Positions 50,737 through 60,295 are shown, counted from the stretch's first letter. The stretch is 64,000 bases of DNA from Streptomyces sp. NBC_01262 (GCF_036226365.1 NZ_CP108462.1:2232001-2296000); one strand, 5' to 3'. Numbers and translations: made by a program. The notes: a model not told the origin generated them from the sequence alone.

Positions 50737-53301
50737 TCACTCACCGGACGTCGGCCGTGGGTCCGTGGTGGACGTTGACACAGAGGTGGAGGCGGCCCGG
50801 AGTGTCAGGACCATGGTCATTCCGCCGCCCGGGGTGTCCTCGGCGACCAGTGTGCCGCCCATCGCCTCGGTGAAGCCGCGGGCGACCGCGAGGCCGAGGC
50901 CCACGCCGGTGCCGCGCGGGGAGTCGCCGTAGCGCTGGAAGGGCTCGAAGATCCGGTCCTTGGCGGCGTCGGGGACGCCGGGGCCACGGTCGACGACCCG
51001 GAGTTCGACGCGGTCGCCCAGGGCGCTGGCCGCGACGAGCACCTTGGAGCCGGGCGGGCTGTACTTGACCGCGTTCTCGACCAGGTTCGCGGCGGCGCGC
51101 TCCAGCAGGCCGGGGTCGGCGGCGACCATGGGCAGGATCTCGGGGATGTCCAGCAGGACGCTGCCCTCGGGCACTCCGCCCAGCGCCATCGGGACCACCT
51201 CGTCGAGGTCGGTCGCACGCATCAGCGGGGTGACGGTGCCGGTCTGGAGGCGGGACATGTCCAGGAGGTTGCCGACGAGGTGGTCGAGCCGGTCCGCGCC
51301 GTTCTCGATGCCCTCCAGGAGCTCGGCCTCGTCCTCGGGGGACCAGGAGACGTCCACGGAGCGCAGCGAGGAGACGGCGGCCTTGATGCCGGCGAGCGGC
51401 GTGCGCAGGTCGTGCGACACGGCGGCGAGCAGCGCGGTACGGATGCGGTTGCCCTCGGCCAGCTCGCGGGCGCGGGCGGCCTCGTCCTCCAGGCGGCTGC
51501 GGTCCAGGGCCACGGCGGCCTGCGCGGCGAAGGCGGAGAGCACGCGCCGGTCGGAGGCGGGCAGCACGCGCCCGGTGAGGGCGAGCGAGAGCCGGTCGTT
51601 GACGGGCACCTCGACGTCCGCGTCCTCGGGGCGGCCGCAGGGGGCGGCGCCGACGCTCGCCGCGCAGGTCCAGGCGTCGTGCTCGCTCTCGCGCTCCAGG
51701 AAGGCGACGGAGTCCATGGCGAAGGTCTCGCGGACCCGCTCCAGCAGCGCGTCCAGGGAGCTCTCGCCGCGCAGGACGCTTCCTGCCAGGAAGGACAGGA
51801 TCTCCGCCTCCGAGCGCAACCTGGCCGCCTGCTGGGTGCGGCGGGCGGCCAGGTCCACGACGGAGGCGACGGAGACGCCGACCACGACGAAGATCGCCAG
51901 CGCCAGGATGTTCTCGGGCTCGGCGATGGTGAAGGCGTGGGTGGGCGGCGTGAAGTAGTAGTTGAGCAGCAGCGATCCGCCGAGCGCCGACACGAGCGCC
52001 GGGAACAGCCCGCCGACGAGCGCCGCCGCGACCGTCAGGGCCAGGAACAGCAGCATGTCGGTGGCCAGGCCCAGGCCCGGGTGCCAGGTGGTCAGCGCCA
52101 GCGTGAGCAGCACCGGTCCCGCCGCCCCGACCAGCCAGCCGGCGACGACGCGGGAGCGGCCGAGCCGCGCGCCGCGCGCGATGGGCAGGCCGCGGCCCTT
52201 GGCGGCCTGCTCGTGGGTGACGATGTGGACGTCGAGGTCCGGGCCGGAGTCACGGGCCGCGGTCGCGCCGACGCCCGGCCCGAACACGTACTGCCAGGTC
52301 TTGCGGCGGCTGGTGCCCAGCACGATCTGGGTGGCGTTGACGCCCCGCGCGAAGTCCAGCAGCGCGGTGGGCACATCGTCGCCGACGACATGGTGGAAGG
52401 AGCCGCCGAGCTCCTCCACCAGAGTCCGCTGGACCGCCAGTTCCTTCGGCGAACCGGAGACCAGCCCGTCGCCGCTCACGATGTGCACGGCGAGGATCTC
52501 GCCGCCCGCGCCCTTGGCCGCCATGCGCGCGGCGCGGCGGATGAGGGTGCGCCCCTCCGGGCCGCCGGTGAGGCCCACGACGATGCGCTCGCGGGCCTGC
52601 CAGGTGGTGGAGATGCCGTGGTCGGCGCGGTACTGCCGGAGGTACTCGTCGACCCGGTCGGCGACCCACAGCAGGGCCAGCTCGCGCAGCGCGGTGAGGT
52701 TCCCGGGCCGGAAGTAGTTGGACAGGGCCGCGTCGACCCGGTCGGGGGCGTAGATGTTGCCGTGCGCCATGCGGCGGCGAAGCGCCTGCGGCGACATGTC
52801 GACCAGCTCGATCTGGTCGGCCCGGCGGACCACCTCGTCGGGGACGGTCTCGCGCTGCCGTACGCCCGTGATGGACTCCACGACGTCGCCGAGGGACTCC
52901 AGGTGCTGGATGTTGACCGTGGACACGACGTCTATCCCGGCCTGGAGCAGCTCCTCGACGTCCTGCCACCGCTTGGCGTTGCGCGAGCCCGGCACATTGG
53001 TGTGCGCCAGCTCGTCCACCAGGGCCACGGCCGGGCGGCGGGCGAGCACCGCGTCCACGTCCATCTCGGTGAACACGGAGTCGCGGTACTCGATCTCCCG
53101 GTGCGGCAGGATCTCCAAACCGGCCAGCAGTTCCTCGGTGCGCGGGCGCCGGTGCGGCTCGACATAGCCGACGGCCACATCGGTCCCCCGCTCCACGCGC
53201 CGGTGCGCCTCGGAGAGCATGGCGTAGGTCTTGCCCACGCCGGGCGCCGCGCCGAGGAATACGCGCAGCTTGCCCCGTGCCCCCTTTGCCGCTGTTGCCA
53301 T
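50737..53301 (-). CDS. kdpD: KdpD sensor histidine kinase
   Basis: 854 residues. KdpD N-domain with Walker A GAAPGVGKTYAM (residues 17-28), a USP-like domain (about 230-370), four membrane segments (DUF4118, 400-490), a GAF-like part, then the kinase: H box AAVSHDLRTPLAG, N box NLVENAVKYS, and G boxes near DRGPGVPDAAK and GVGLGLAVA. It senses low potassium or turgor and phosphorylates KdpE. Start ATG at 53301 (MATAAKG). Confidence 0.95.
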   Translation of the reverse strand: MATAAKGARGKLRVFLGAAPGVGKTYAMLSEAHRRVERGTDVAVGYVEPHRRPRTEELLAGLEILPHREIEYRDSVFTEMDVDAVLARRPAVALVDELAHTNVPGSRNAKRWQDVEELLQAGIDVVSTVNIQHLESLGDVVESITGVRQRETVPDEVVRRADQIELVDMSPQALRRRMAHGNIYAPDRVDAALSNYFRPGNLTALRELALLWVADRVDEYLRQYRADHGISTTWQARERIVVGLTGGPEGRTLIRRAARMAAKGAGGEILAVHIVSGDGLVSGSPKELAVQRTLVEELGGSFHHVVGDDVPTALLDFARGVNATQIVLGTSRRKTWQYVFGPGVGATAARDSGPDLDVHIVTHEQAAKGRGLPIARGARLGRSRVVAGWLVGAAGPVLLTLALTTWHPGLGLATDMLLFLALTVAAALVGGLFPALVSALGGSLLLNYYFTPPTHAFTIAEPENILALAIFVVVGVSVASVVDLAARRTQQAARLRSEAEILSFLAGSVLRGESSLDALLERVRETFAMDSVAFLERESEHDAWTCAASVGAAPCGRPEDADVEVPVNDRLSLALTGRVLPASDRRVLSAFAAQAAVALDRSRLEDEAARARELAEGNRIRTALLAAVSHDLRTPLAGIKAAVSSLRSVDVSWSPEDEAELLEGIENGADRLDHLVGNLLDMSRLQTGTVTPLMRATDLDEVVPMALGGVPEGSVLLDIPEILPMVAADPGLLERAAANLVENAVKYSPPGSKVLVAASALGDRVELRVVDRGPGVPDAAKDRIFEPFQRYGDSPRGTGVGLGLAVARGFTEAMGGTLVAEDTPGGGMTMVLTLRAASTSVSTSTTDPRPTSGE

Positions 53302-53503
53302 GGTCCCATCCTCCGCTCGGCGGCCAGCCTAAGCACGGAGCCGGCGCCCGGCAGCGGCCGAGGGCCTGTGCGGGCGTCAAGGATCCGTATGGAATCGGCC
53401 GGAATCGGCGCGGCCCGGCCAAAAGGAACTGCCAACTCCGATTAATGAAACGTTGAGGAAAGTCTGTGGATCCACTCATGCGCTTGTAACAAACTCCCTG
53501 CCC

Positions 53504-54097
53504 ATGGGACTCCTCGACAACGCCAGCAACGCCCCTTGCGGGAGCGAGAGCAAGCCGTCGGCCCGGGGAGCCACCGTCTGGCTCACCGGTCTGCCCAGCG
53601 CGGGCAAGACCACGATCGCCCAGACCCTCGCAGGACGGCTGCGCGCCGCCGGCCGCCGCGTGGAAGTGCTGGACGGCGACGAGATCCGCCGCTTCCTCTC
53701 CGCCGGCCTCGGCTTCAGCCGCGAGGACCGCGACACCAACGTCCAGCGGGTGGGCCTGGTCGCCGAGATCCTGGCCCGCAACGGCATCGTCGTCCTCGTC
53801 CCCGTCATCGCCCCCTACGCCGACAGCCGCGCGGCGGTCCGCGAGCGTCATGCGCACAGCGGCGCCTGCTTCTACGAGGTGCACGTCTCGACCCCCGTCG
53901 AGGTCTGCTCCGCCCGTGATGTGAAGGGGCTGTACGCCAGGCAGGCCGCCGGCCGGCTCACCGGGCTGACCGGCGTCGACGACCCGTACGAGGCCCCCGA
54001 GCGGCCCGACCTGCGCATCGACACCCAGGACGCGACGCCCGAGGAATCGGCCGGCGCGGTGTACGCGCTGCTGGCGGCGCGGGGACTGGTGAGCTGA
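53504..54097 (+). CDS. cysC: adenylylsulfate kinase
   Basis: 197 residues. Walker A GLPSAGKTT at residues 29-37, APS-binding DGDEIRRFLSAGLGFSREDRDTN, and FYEVHVSTPVEVCSARDVKGLY. It phosphorylates APS to PAPS in sulfate assimilation. No sulfurylase genes are adjacent. No clear ribosome site lies before the ATG at 53504. It is convergent with DUF3710 through the terminator 54153-54190. Confidence 0.95.
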   Translation: MGLLDNASNAPCGSESKPSARGATVWLTGLPSAGKTTIAQTLAGRLRAAGRRVEVLDGDEIRRFLSAGLGFSREDRDTNVQRVGLVAEILARNGIVVLVPVIAPYADSRAAVRERHAHSGACFYEVHVSTPVEVCSARDVKGLYARQAAGRLTGLTGVDDPYEAPERPDLRIDTQDATPEESAGAVYALLAARGLVS

Positions 54098-54152
54098 GAA
54101 CCCGGCCGGCGTCCGGCGGTCGGAGATCACCCGCCCGGAGTACCCGGGTCGC

Positions 54153-54190
54153 AAAGGGGCCCGCACCTGCGAGCAGGTGCGGGCCCCTTT
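54153..54190. terminator. strong bidirectional terminator
   Basis: AAAGGGGCCCGCACCTGC, GA, GCAGGTGCGGGCCCCTTT: perfect 18-bp stem between cysC and the convergent DUF3710 gene. The arms end in AAA and TTT, so it can act in both directions. Confidence 0.85.
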
Positions 54191-54208
54191 GACAGCAAGC
54201 GCGAGGGT

Positions 54209-54976
54209 TCAGTGGACCTCGGTGATCTCCGGGCCGCGGCGCATCGGGTCGATGCCGTCGGAGAAGCGGCCCTCGGCGTCCTGGGAGACGCCCTCGGGCA
54301 CCATCTGGGCGTCGTTGGGCAGCTTGAGGACGATGGGGTCGCGCGGGGCCATCGGGGATTCACCGCGCAGGACGACGGTGTCACGGAAGACGGCTTCGAG
54401 CAGCCCGGCGGCCTGGGGCTGGACTGCGCCCTGGCCGGAGATGACGCCCCGCAGGAACCAGCGGGGGCCGTCGACACCGACGAAGCGGACCAGCTGGACG
54501 CCGTTGGTGCCGTCGGGCAGTTGTACGGGGACCTGCGCGCGCAGTTCCCAGCCGAGGGGGCCCTCGACGAGGTCGACGATGCCGCCCTGCTTGGTGATGC
54601 CGGAGGCGATCTCGTCCCGTACCTCGCCCCAGATGCCCTCGGACTTGGGGGCGGCGAAGGCCTGGAGCTGGATGGCGCTGTCGCGCAGCACCACCGTGGC
54701 GGCCACGATGGACTCGCCGGCCACCTCGACCCGCAGTTCCATGCCCTCGACCCCGGGCACGAACAGTCCGCCGAGGTCGACCCGGCCCTCGCCGGGTTCC
54801 TTGACCTCGCTCACATCCCAGGGGCCGTCCGGCCGCGGGGCGGGCGGAAGGTTGTACCGACGGGACTCCCCGGAGTCGTCAACCGACTCCTCGGCGTCTT
54901 CGGCCAGCTCGTCAGCGCCATTGGCTTCGAGCTCGTCGAGGGCGTCTGCGCGCTCCTTGCGACGACGTCGGAACAC
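54209..54976 (-). CDS. DUF3710 domain-containing protein
   Basis: 255 residues. Start GTG at 54976 with GGAAGGAAAG upstream. A charged N-terminus (FRRRRKERADALDELEANG) precedes the family core (GPWDVSEVKEPGEGRVDLGGLFVPG and MELRVEVAGESIVAATVVL, RWFLRGVISGQGAV). DUF3710 is actinobacterial with no known role. It follows dut by 1 base and belongs to the PaaI-dut unit. Confidence 0.93.
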   Translation of the reverse strand: MFRRRRKERADALDELEANGADELAEDAEESVDDSGESRRYNLPPAPRPDGPWDVSEVKEPGEGRVDLGGLFVPGVEGMELRVEVAGESIVAATVVLRDSAIQLQAFAAPKSEGIWGEVRDEIASGITKQGGIVDLVEGPLGWELRAQVPVQLPDGTNGVQLVRFVGVDGPRWFLRGVISGQGAVQPQAAGLLEAVFRDTVVLRGESPMAPRDPIVLKLPNDAQMVPEGVSQDAEGRFSDGIDPMRRGPEITEVH

Positions 54977-54977
54977 G

Positions 54978-55508
54978 TCACTTTCCTTCCCGGTCTGCTG
55001 CGATGACCGAAGCGTATCCATTGCCGGCCTCGGGCGTTACCACCCCGCCCACCATCGAGGGATGTCCCCCGGTGGAGCCGAAGCCCCCAGTGCCCCTGGC
55101 AGAGTCCGGCAGCTCCGCGACCTCGTGGAAGCGGACCCGCTCGACCTGCTGGACGACCAGCTGGGCAATCCGGTCGCCCGGCTCGAACCGCACGCTCTCA
55201 CGCGGGTCCAGGTTGACCACGATCACCTTGATCTCTCCACGGTACCCGGCATCAATGGTTCCCGGGGCATTCACCATGGCCACACCGCAGCGGGCGGCCA
55301 GTCCGCTGCGCGGGTGCACGAAGGCGGCGTACCCCTCGGGGAGCGCGATCGCCACCCCGGTGGGCAGCACCGCGCGCTCGCCGGGGGCGAGTACGGCGGC
55401 CTCGGTGGTGATCAGGTCGGCGCCCGCGTCGCCCGGCTGCCCGTACGCGGGGACGGGGACGCCGGCCTGGAGGCGCCGGAGCTGCACGTCCAGGAACGGA
55501 CGGCTCAC
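54978..55508 (-). CDS. dut: dUTP diphosphatase
   Basis: 176 residues, a trimeric dUTPase. Five motifs: PGDAGADL, RSGLAAR, GTIDAGYRGE, GDRIAQLVV and C-terminal GTGGFGSTGG. It makes dUMP and removes dUTP. The GTG start at 55508 overlaps the PaaI stop by 4 bases. The C-terminus (about 25 residues) extends past the last motif. Confidence 0.95.
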   Translation of the reverse strand: MSRPFLDVQLRRLQAGVPVPAYGQPGDAGADLITTEAAVLAPGERAVLPTGVAIALPEGYAAFVHPRSGLAARCGVAMVNAPGTIDAGYRGEIKVIVVNLDPRESVRFEPGDRIAQLVVQQVERVRFHEVAELPDSARGTGGFGSTGGHPSMVGGVVTPEAGNGYASVIAADREGK

Positions 55509-56086
55509 GGGTTCACCTCGAAGGCGCGGGCGACCCGTACCTGGTCGGGGTCGGCCATGGCGGCGTTGACCTCTTCCGGGCGGCCGTTGTTCGTGAAGTG
55601 TTCGAGCTTGACCTCGACGAAGAGCGCGTCCGCGCGGACCCCGACGGGCCCGTCGGGGGCGCCGATCCGGCCGGTGGCGCTCGCGTAGATCTTGCGCTTG
55701 GCGACGGCGGTGACGCGCGCGTCGAGAAAGAGGGTGCTGCCGACCGGGACGGGGCGTACGAAGTCGGTCTCCAGGCGGCCGGTGACCGCGATGGTCTGCA
55801 GCAGCCAGGCAAGCGAGCCGAGGGTCTCGTCCAGCGCGGTGGCCAGTACGCCGCCGTGGGCGAGGCCCGGGGCGCCCTGGTGGGCGGGCTGGACGGTGAA
55901 CTCGGCGGTGACGCTCACCCCGTCCCCGGCCCGTGCCTGGACGTGCAGGCCGTGGGGCTGTGCCTCGCCGCACCCGAAACACTGGTCGTAGTGCGCCCCG
56001 AGCACCTCACCGGGCGCGGGCGCGTCGGGGTGCCGCACGGGCGCGGACGCGTCCGGCGGCGGGGTAAGGCTTGTCGCTCGACTCAC
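55505..56086 (-). CDS. PaaI family thioesterase
   Basis: 193 residues, hotdog fold. The catalytic loop GLAHGGVLATALDETLGSL carries the HGG motif and the acidic residue; CFGCGEAQPHGLHVQ precedes it, and SDGxxGRLETDF-like ending VTGRLETDFVRPVPVG. Hydrolyses acyl-CoA. Start GTG at 56086. Coupled to dut. Confidence 0.9.
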   Translation of the reverse strand: MSRATSLTPPPDASAPVRHPDAPAPGEVLGAHYDQCFGCGEAQPHGLHVQARAGDGVSVTAEFTVQPAHQGAPGLAHGGVLATALDETLGSLAWLLQTIAVTGRLETDFVRPVPVGSTLFLDARVTAVAKRKIYASATGRIGAPDGPVGVRADALFVEVKLEHFTNNGRPEEVNAAMADPDQVRVARAFEVNP

Positions 56087-56189
56087 GCGGGAGACCCTAC
56101 CCTCCTGCGGGATCCTTTCCCGCCGTGTGCCCGTTGGTCCTTCCAGCACTGCGCAGCACGGCCCAGCACTGCCCAGCACTGGAGCGCCC

Positions 56190-57077
56190 ATGAGTCCCAA
56201 GTCCGTCGTCGTCACCGGAGCCGGCAGCGGAATCGGCCTCGCCGTCACCCTTGAGCTCGCGCATGCCGGTTTCGACGTGATCGGCAGCGTGCGCAGCGAG
56301 GAGAAGGCGGACGGCCTGCGCAAGGAGGTGGAGCGGACGGGGGCGGCGGTGCGCACGGTGCTGCTCGATGTCACCGACCCGACGTCCACCGTCAGGGCCT
56401 TCACCGAGATCGCCACGATGACCGACGGCGGCCCCTGGGCGGTGGTCAACAACGCGGGTTTCGCCCAGCCCGGAGCGATCGAGGACGTGGACGACGAGCA
56501 GGTGCGGCGGCAGCTGGAGACCAATCTGATCGCCCCCGCGCGCATCGCGCGCCTGGTGCTGCCCACCATGCGCGAGCGGCGCGCGGGCCGGATCGTCAAC
56601 ATCTCCTCGATCGCCGGCCGGGTCTCGATGCCGATGCTCGGCTGGTACTGCGCCAGCAAGCAGGGCCTGGAGGCGGTCACCGACGCCCTGCGCATGGAGA
56701 CCGCGCCGTTCGGGGTGAAGGTCGTCCTGATCGAGCCGGGCTCCTACGCCACCGGGCTGTGGCAGCAGTCCGCCGGTCTGCTGCCGCAGAGCCGGTCCTC
56801 GGCGTACGCCGACCAGTACGAGGCCGCCGGCGACATGCTCGGCCGTGACCTGCCCGGGCCCCGCCCGGTCGCCCTGGCCGTGCTCAGGGCCCTCACCGCC
56901 CGCCGCCCTCAGCCGCGCTACCTGGTGGGCGGCAGCGCCCGCTCCACGGCCGCCTTGGACGCCGCGCTGCCCACCGCCGCCACGGACTGGGCCAAGCAGC
57001 TCGCGACGGGCCTGCGCGCGGCGCCGCCCCGGGCCGCGCGGGCCGTGGAGCAGGTGCGCGGCCGCCTCGGGCGCTGA
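56190..57077 (+). CDS. SDR family oxidoreductase
   Basis: 295 residues, classical SDR: TGAGSGIG at residues 9-16, NNAGFAQPGAI, NISSIAGRVSMPM, catalytic YCASKQGLEAVT and the PGSYATGLW loop. The C-terminal extension from about 245 is Ala- and Arg-rich. Upstream are tandem GCCCAGCACT units at about 56157-56180. ATG 56190 has GGAG 6 bases before. Substrate unknown. Confidence 0.93.
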   Translation: MSPKSVVVTGAGSGIGLAVTLELAHAGFDVIGSVRSEEKADGLRKEVERTGAAVRTVLLDVTDPTSTVRAFTEIATMTDGGPWAVVNNAGFAQPGAIEDVDDEQVRRQLETNLIAPARIARLVLPTMRERRAGRIVNISSIAGRVSMPMLGWYCASKQGLEAVTDALRMETAPFGVKVVLIEPGSYATGLWQQSAGLLPQSRSSAYADQYEAAGDMLGRDLPGPRPVALAVLRALTARRPQPRYLVGGSARSTAALDAALPTAATDWAKQLATGLRAAPPRAARAVEQVRGRLGR

Positions 57078-57111
57078 CGGGGCGGCGGGCGGCGTCTGCG
57101 AAGCTGGGCCC

Positions 57112-57558
57112 ATGCAGCCTTACGACGAACGCCTCATCGTGCCGCGCTCCTGGTGGCTCATCGCCGCCGGCTCCGGGTTCGCCTTCGCGCTGATCCTGCT
57201 GCCGCTGGGCACGTTGCCGATGCTGGCGGGCCTGGTCGGCGGCGGGGCGCTGGCGGCCGCCGCGGTGAGCTCGTACGGGTCGGCGCGGATCCGCGTCGTG
57301 GCGGGTTCGCTGGTCGCGGGGGACGCGAGGATCCCGGTGGAGGCGCTGGGCGAGGCCACGGTGCTGGACGCCGACGAGGCGATCGCCTGGCGGCGTCACA
57401 AGGCCGACCCCCGGGCTTTCATGCTGCTGCGCGCGTACATCCCGACGGCGCTGAAGGTCGAGATCACGGACCCGGCGGATCCGACGCCGTATGTGTACCT
57501 GTCGACCCGCTCGCCGCAGCGGCTGGCCTCCGCGCTGGACGCGGTCAGGGCTCGATAG
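57112..57558 (+). CDS. DUF3093 membrane protein
   Basis: 148 residues. Two hydrophobic segments in residues 15-60 (WWLIAAGSGFAFALILLPLGTL and AGLVGGGALAAAAV), then a globular part (ARIPVEALGEATVLDADEAIAWRRHKADPRAFMLLRAYIP). This is DUF3093 of actinobacteria, function unknown. The last 14 bases overlap the convergent gene at 57545. Confidence 0.92.
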   Translation: MQPYDERLIVPRSWWLIAAGSGFAFALILLPLGTLPMLAGLVGGGALAAAAVSSYGSARIRVVAGSLVAGDARIPVEALGEATVLDADEAIAWRRHKADPRAFMLLRAYIPTALKVEITDPADPTPYVYLSTRSPQRLASALDAVRAR

Positions 57559-58315
57559 CCGGCCGCTCGTCGGGGCGGCCCAGCACGTCCCAGGGCACGA
57601 GGTGCTCGCGGAGGTCCTTGCGGACGCGCGCGGCGAGTCTGTGGGTGTCGCGCCGGTTCATGACGGCGCCGATGGCCGCGCCGACCATGAACGGGGTCAG
57701 CGTCGGCAGATTGCGCATGGTGCGCTTCACGAGCTGCTGGCGCAGCTCGCGTTTCATTCTCACGCCGAGCGCGAGGTCGAGTGTGGACGGCTTGGTGACA
57801 TCGATGCCACGCCGCTGGGTCCACTCGGCGAGATAGACGGTCGCCCGCTGCCGTACGGAGCCGTCGGCGCGCAGCCCGTAGACCTCGTGCAGCTCGGCGA
57901 TGAGCTTGTACTCGACGACGGCGACCGCGAAGGTCTCCGTCACCAGCTCGGCCGCCATCGCGGGCGGAGTGGGCAGCATCGCCGCCGCCCCGACGCTCGC
58001 GCCGACGGTCGCGGTGCTCTTCACGGCACCGCTGATCAGCTTGTCCGCGATCTCCTCGGGGCCCAGGCCCGGGAACTGCTCCCGGAGCGTGGCGAGGTCG
58101 CGTACCGGAATCCGCGGGGCCGTGTCGATGAGCCGTTCCGCGAGGGTTGTCAGTCCCTTGCGGCCGACTCCGAGCGCCGCCCTGGTGCGCGAGCCCCATG
58201 AGGAGCCCCTGGCGGCGCCCTCAGCGCCTCCGGCGCGCTGGGCCGGGTCAGAGCCCTGCGCGTCCTGTGCGCCCGCGAGCGAGGCCACGTGGCCTCGCTC
58301 GTCGCCGCTTCCCAT
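57545..58315 (-). CDS. EcsC-like conserved protein
   Basis: 256 residues. The C-terminal part (MVGAAIGAVMNRRDTHRLAARVRKDL) resembles the end of EcsC-type proteins, and the middle (GPEEIADKLISGAVKSTATVGASVGAAAMLPTPPAMAAELVTETF) has the Gly/Ala-rich amphipathic stretch that group shares. N-terminal 60 residues are low-complexity. The role of EcsC domains is unknown. Start from ATG 58315. Assignment is by resemblance. Confidence 0.7.
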   Translation of the reverse strand: MGSGDERGHVASLAGAQDAQGSDPAQRAGGAEGAARGSSWGSRTRAALGVGRKGLTTLAERLIDTAPRIPVRDLATLREQFPGLGPEEIADKLISGAVKSTATVGASVGAAAMLPTPPAMAAELVTETFAVAVVEYKLIAELHEVYGLRADGSVRQRATVYLAEWTQRRGIDVTKPSTLDLALGVRMKRELRQQLVKRTMRNLPTLTPFMVGAAIGAVMNRRDTHRLAARVRKDLREHLVPWDVLGRPDERPAIEP

Positions 58316-58320
58316 CCCAG

Positions 58321-58620
58321 TCAGGCCGCGCAGTCGCGGCAGATGGGGTTGCCGTTCTTCTCCGAGGCCAGCTGGCTCCGGTGGTGAACGAGGAAGCAGT
58401 TGAAGCAGGTGAACTCGTCGGCCTGCCGGGGCAGCACGCGGACCGAAAGCTCCTCGTTGGAGAGATCGGCGCCCGGCAGCTCCAGGCCCTCGGCCTGGTC
58501 GAACTCGTCGACGTCCACCGCGGACGTGGACTTCTCGTTCCTGCGGGCCTTCAGCTCCTCGATGCTGTCCTCGTTGACGTCATCGTCGGTCTTGCGTGGT
58601 GTGTCGTAGTCAGTTGCCAT
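58321..58620 (-). CDS. DUF4193 protein with C-terminal zinc ribbon
   Basis: 99 residues, acidic N-terminal part and C-terminal CxxC pairs (FTCFNCFLVHHRSQLASEKNG and ICRDC). This is the conserved DUF4193 protein of actinobacteria, a possible RNA polymerase or transcription-associated zinc factor (inference). Start ATG at 58620 with GGGGAG ahead. Stop is 6 bases from the EcsC-like start, so probably one operon. Confidence 0.94.
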   Translation of the reverse strand: MATDYDTPRKTDDDVNEDSIEELKARRNEKSTSAVDVDEFDQAEGLELPGADLSNEELSVRVLPRQADEFTCFNCFLVHHRSQLASEKNGNPICRDCAA

Positions 58621-59041
58621 GTTGGTCGCTCTCCCCCTCTGGGTGTCTGCGGTGTCTCCAGCGCACGTAACGCGTGGGAGGCCGGTCTTGTGCCCGACCC
58701 GAAGCGGAGATTTTGCCTTACATCAAGTGCCGTTACTCAATCGACACCCAACCGAACCCCCGAAGAGGTGATCGCATCGGCCGCCGCCCATGACCGGAAA
58801 CAGTCCTCATGTCGCGCCTTGCTCACGCCACCGTGTGTACTTCCCGTGATCATGACCTGCGGAAACATGGATTTTTCGGAACTTTTTCCGATCTTCGTGA
58901 TCACGGAGTGTACATGCGGTCCGATTCGTATGTGCGATCGCTCACAGGGTCCCTCGTGGACACCCAGACCGCAAAATTCCGCGCAAAGCGAACAAGCTCC
59001 GGGCCTGTCACGGGACTGTCACAAGGCTTTGGCGATCTTCG
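58621..59041. other. 420-base intergenic gap between DUF4193 and cutS
   Basis: No gene on either strand. It is less GC-rich than its surroundings. It contains TCGGAA, CTTT, TTCCGA (58876-58891), a perfect inverted repeat, and the palindrome CGTGATCACG (58896-58905). A DUF4193 promoter must lie here. Confidence 0.5.
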
Positions 59042-60289
59042 TCACATCGGAATGGCGACCGTCATGACCAGGCCGCCGCCCTCGCGCGGCACCGCCGTAA
59101 TCGTCCCGCCGTGGGCCCGCGCCACCGATCTGGCGATGGAAAGCCCCAGGCCGACGCCCTTGTCGCTGCCGGTCCGCTCGGTGCGAAGCCTGCGGAACGG
59201 CTCGAAGAGGTTGTCGATCTCGTACGCGGGGACGACCGGACCGGTGTTGGAGACGGTGAGCAGCGCGCGGCCGGCCGTGGAATCGGTGGTCACCTCGACC
59301 CAGCCGTCCTCCGGCGCGTTGTAGCGCACCGCGTTCTGCACCAGGTTCAGCGCGATCCGCTCCAGCAGCACTCCGTTGCCCTGCACCACCGCGGGCTCCA
59401 GCGTGCTGCGCAGCTCCACGCCCTTGGCGGTGGCCTCGGCGCGGGTCTGCTCCAGGGCCTGGGAGGCCGCCTCGGCGACGTCCACGGGCTTGCGGTCGGT
59501 GATCTCGTTGTCGCTGCGGGCCAGCAGCAGGAGGCCCTCCACGAGCTGCTCGCTGCGCAGGTTGGTGGCCAGCAGGGTCCTGCCGAGCTGCTGCAGGTCC
59601 GGCGAGACGTCCGGGGCGGAGAGCTGCACCTCCAGCAGGGTGCGGTTGATCGCCAGCGGCGTGCGCAGCTCGTGCGAGGCGTTCGAGACGAATCTGCGCT
59701 GCGCGTCGAAGGAGTTGTCCAGCCGCTCCAGCATCTCGTCGAAGGTGTCCGCGAGCTCCTTGAACTCGTCGTCCGGCCCGTCCAGCTCGATCCGGCGCTT
59801 CAGGTCCGAGCTGGCGACGCCGCGCGCGGTGCGGGTGATCCGGCCCAGCGGGGACAGCACCCGGCCGGCCAGGAGGTAGCCGACGGCGAAGGCGAGGACG
59901 GCGAGGCCGATGAGGGCCATGAGCGAGCGCTTGAGCAGATTGTTCAGCGCCAGTTCGCGCTGGTGCTGCATGCACTCGCTGATCGCCTGCGTGAACTGCT
60001 GGTCGGTGCCCGAGGTCGGCAGGGTGCAGTCCGGGCTGGTGGGCGCCACCTGCCCGGAGAGCAGCCGGAAGGGCAGCTCGTTGCCCTCGTGCAGGGCCTG
60101 CGCGGCGAGCAGGTAGATGATCCACAGCAGCACGACGCCGGCGATCAGGAACATGCCCCCGTAGAGCACGGTGAGCCTTATCCGGATCGTGGGGCGCAGC
60201 AGCGGCACCTGCCGCACGGTGGGCTTGGGGTCCCAGGTCGGCTTGGGCGGCACGACGGGCGGTGGCGGGGTGGGGGTGGCGGCGGTCAT
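59042..60289 (-). CDS. cutS: CutS sensor histidine kinase
   Basis: 415 residues. Membrane segments at about 42-62 and 121-142, with an extracellular loop of 60 residues holding two cysteines (about C88 and C106). HAMP follows; the kinase has the H box NASHELRTPLA and N box NLVQNAVRYN. It pairs with CutR and has been linked to secretion stress in Streptomyces. The two cysteines could form a disulfide that senses redox state, which is inference here. Confidence 0.93.
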   Translation of the reverse strand: MTAATPTPPPPVVPPKPTWDPKPTVRQVPLLRPTIRIRLTVLYGGMFLIAGVVLLWIIYLLAAQALHEGNELPFRLLSGQVAPTSPDCTLPTSGTDQQFTQAISECMQHQRELALNNLLKRSLMALIGLAVLAFAVGYLLAGRVLSPLGRITRTARGVASSDLKRRIELDGPDDEFKELADTFDEMLERLDNSFDAQRRFVSNASHELRTPLAINRTLLEVQLSAPDVSPDLQQLGRTLLATNLRSEQLVEGLLLLARSDNEITDRKPVDVAEAASQALEQTRAEATAKGVELRSTLEPAVVQGNGVLLERIALNLVQNAVRYNAPEDGWVEVTTDSTAGRALLTVSNTGPVVPAYEIDNLFEPFRRLRTERTGSDKGVGLGLSIARSVARAHGGTITAVPREGGGLVMTVAIPM

Positions 60290-60295
60290 GGCGGA

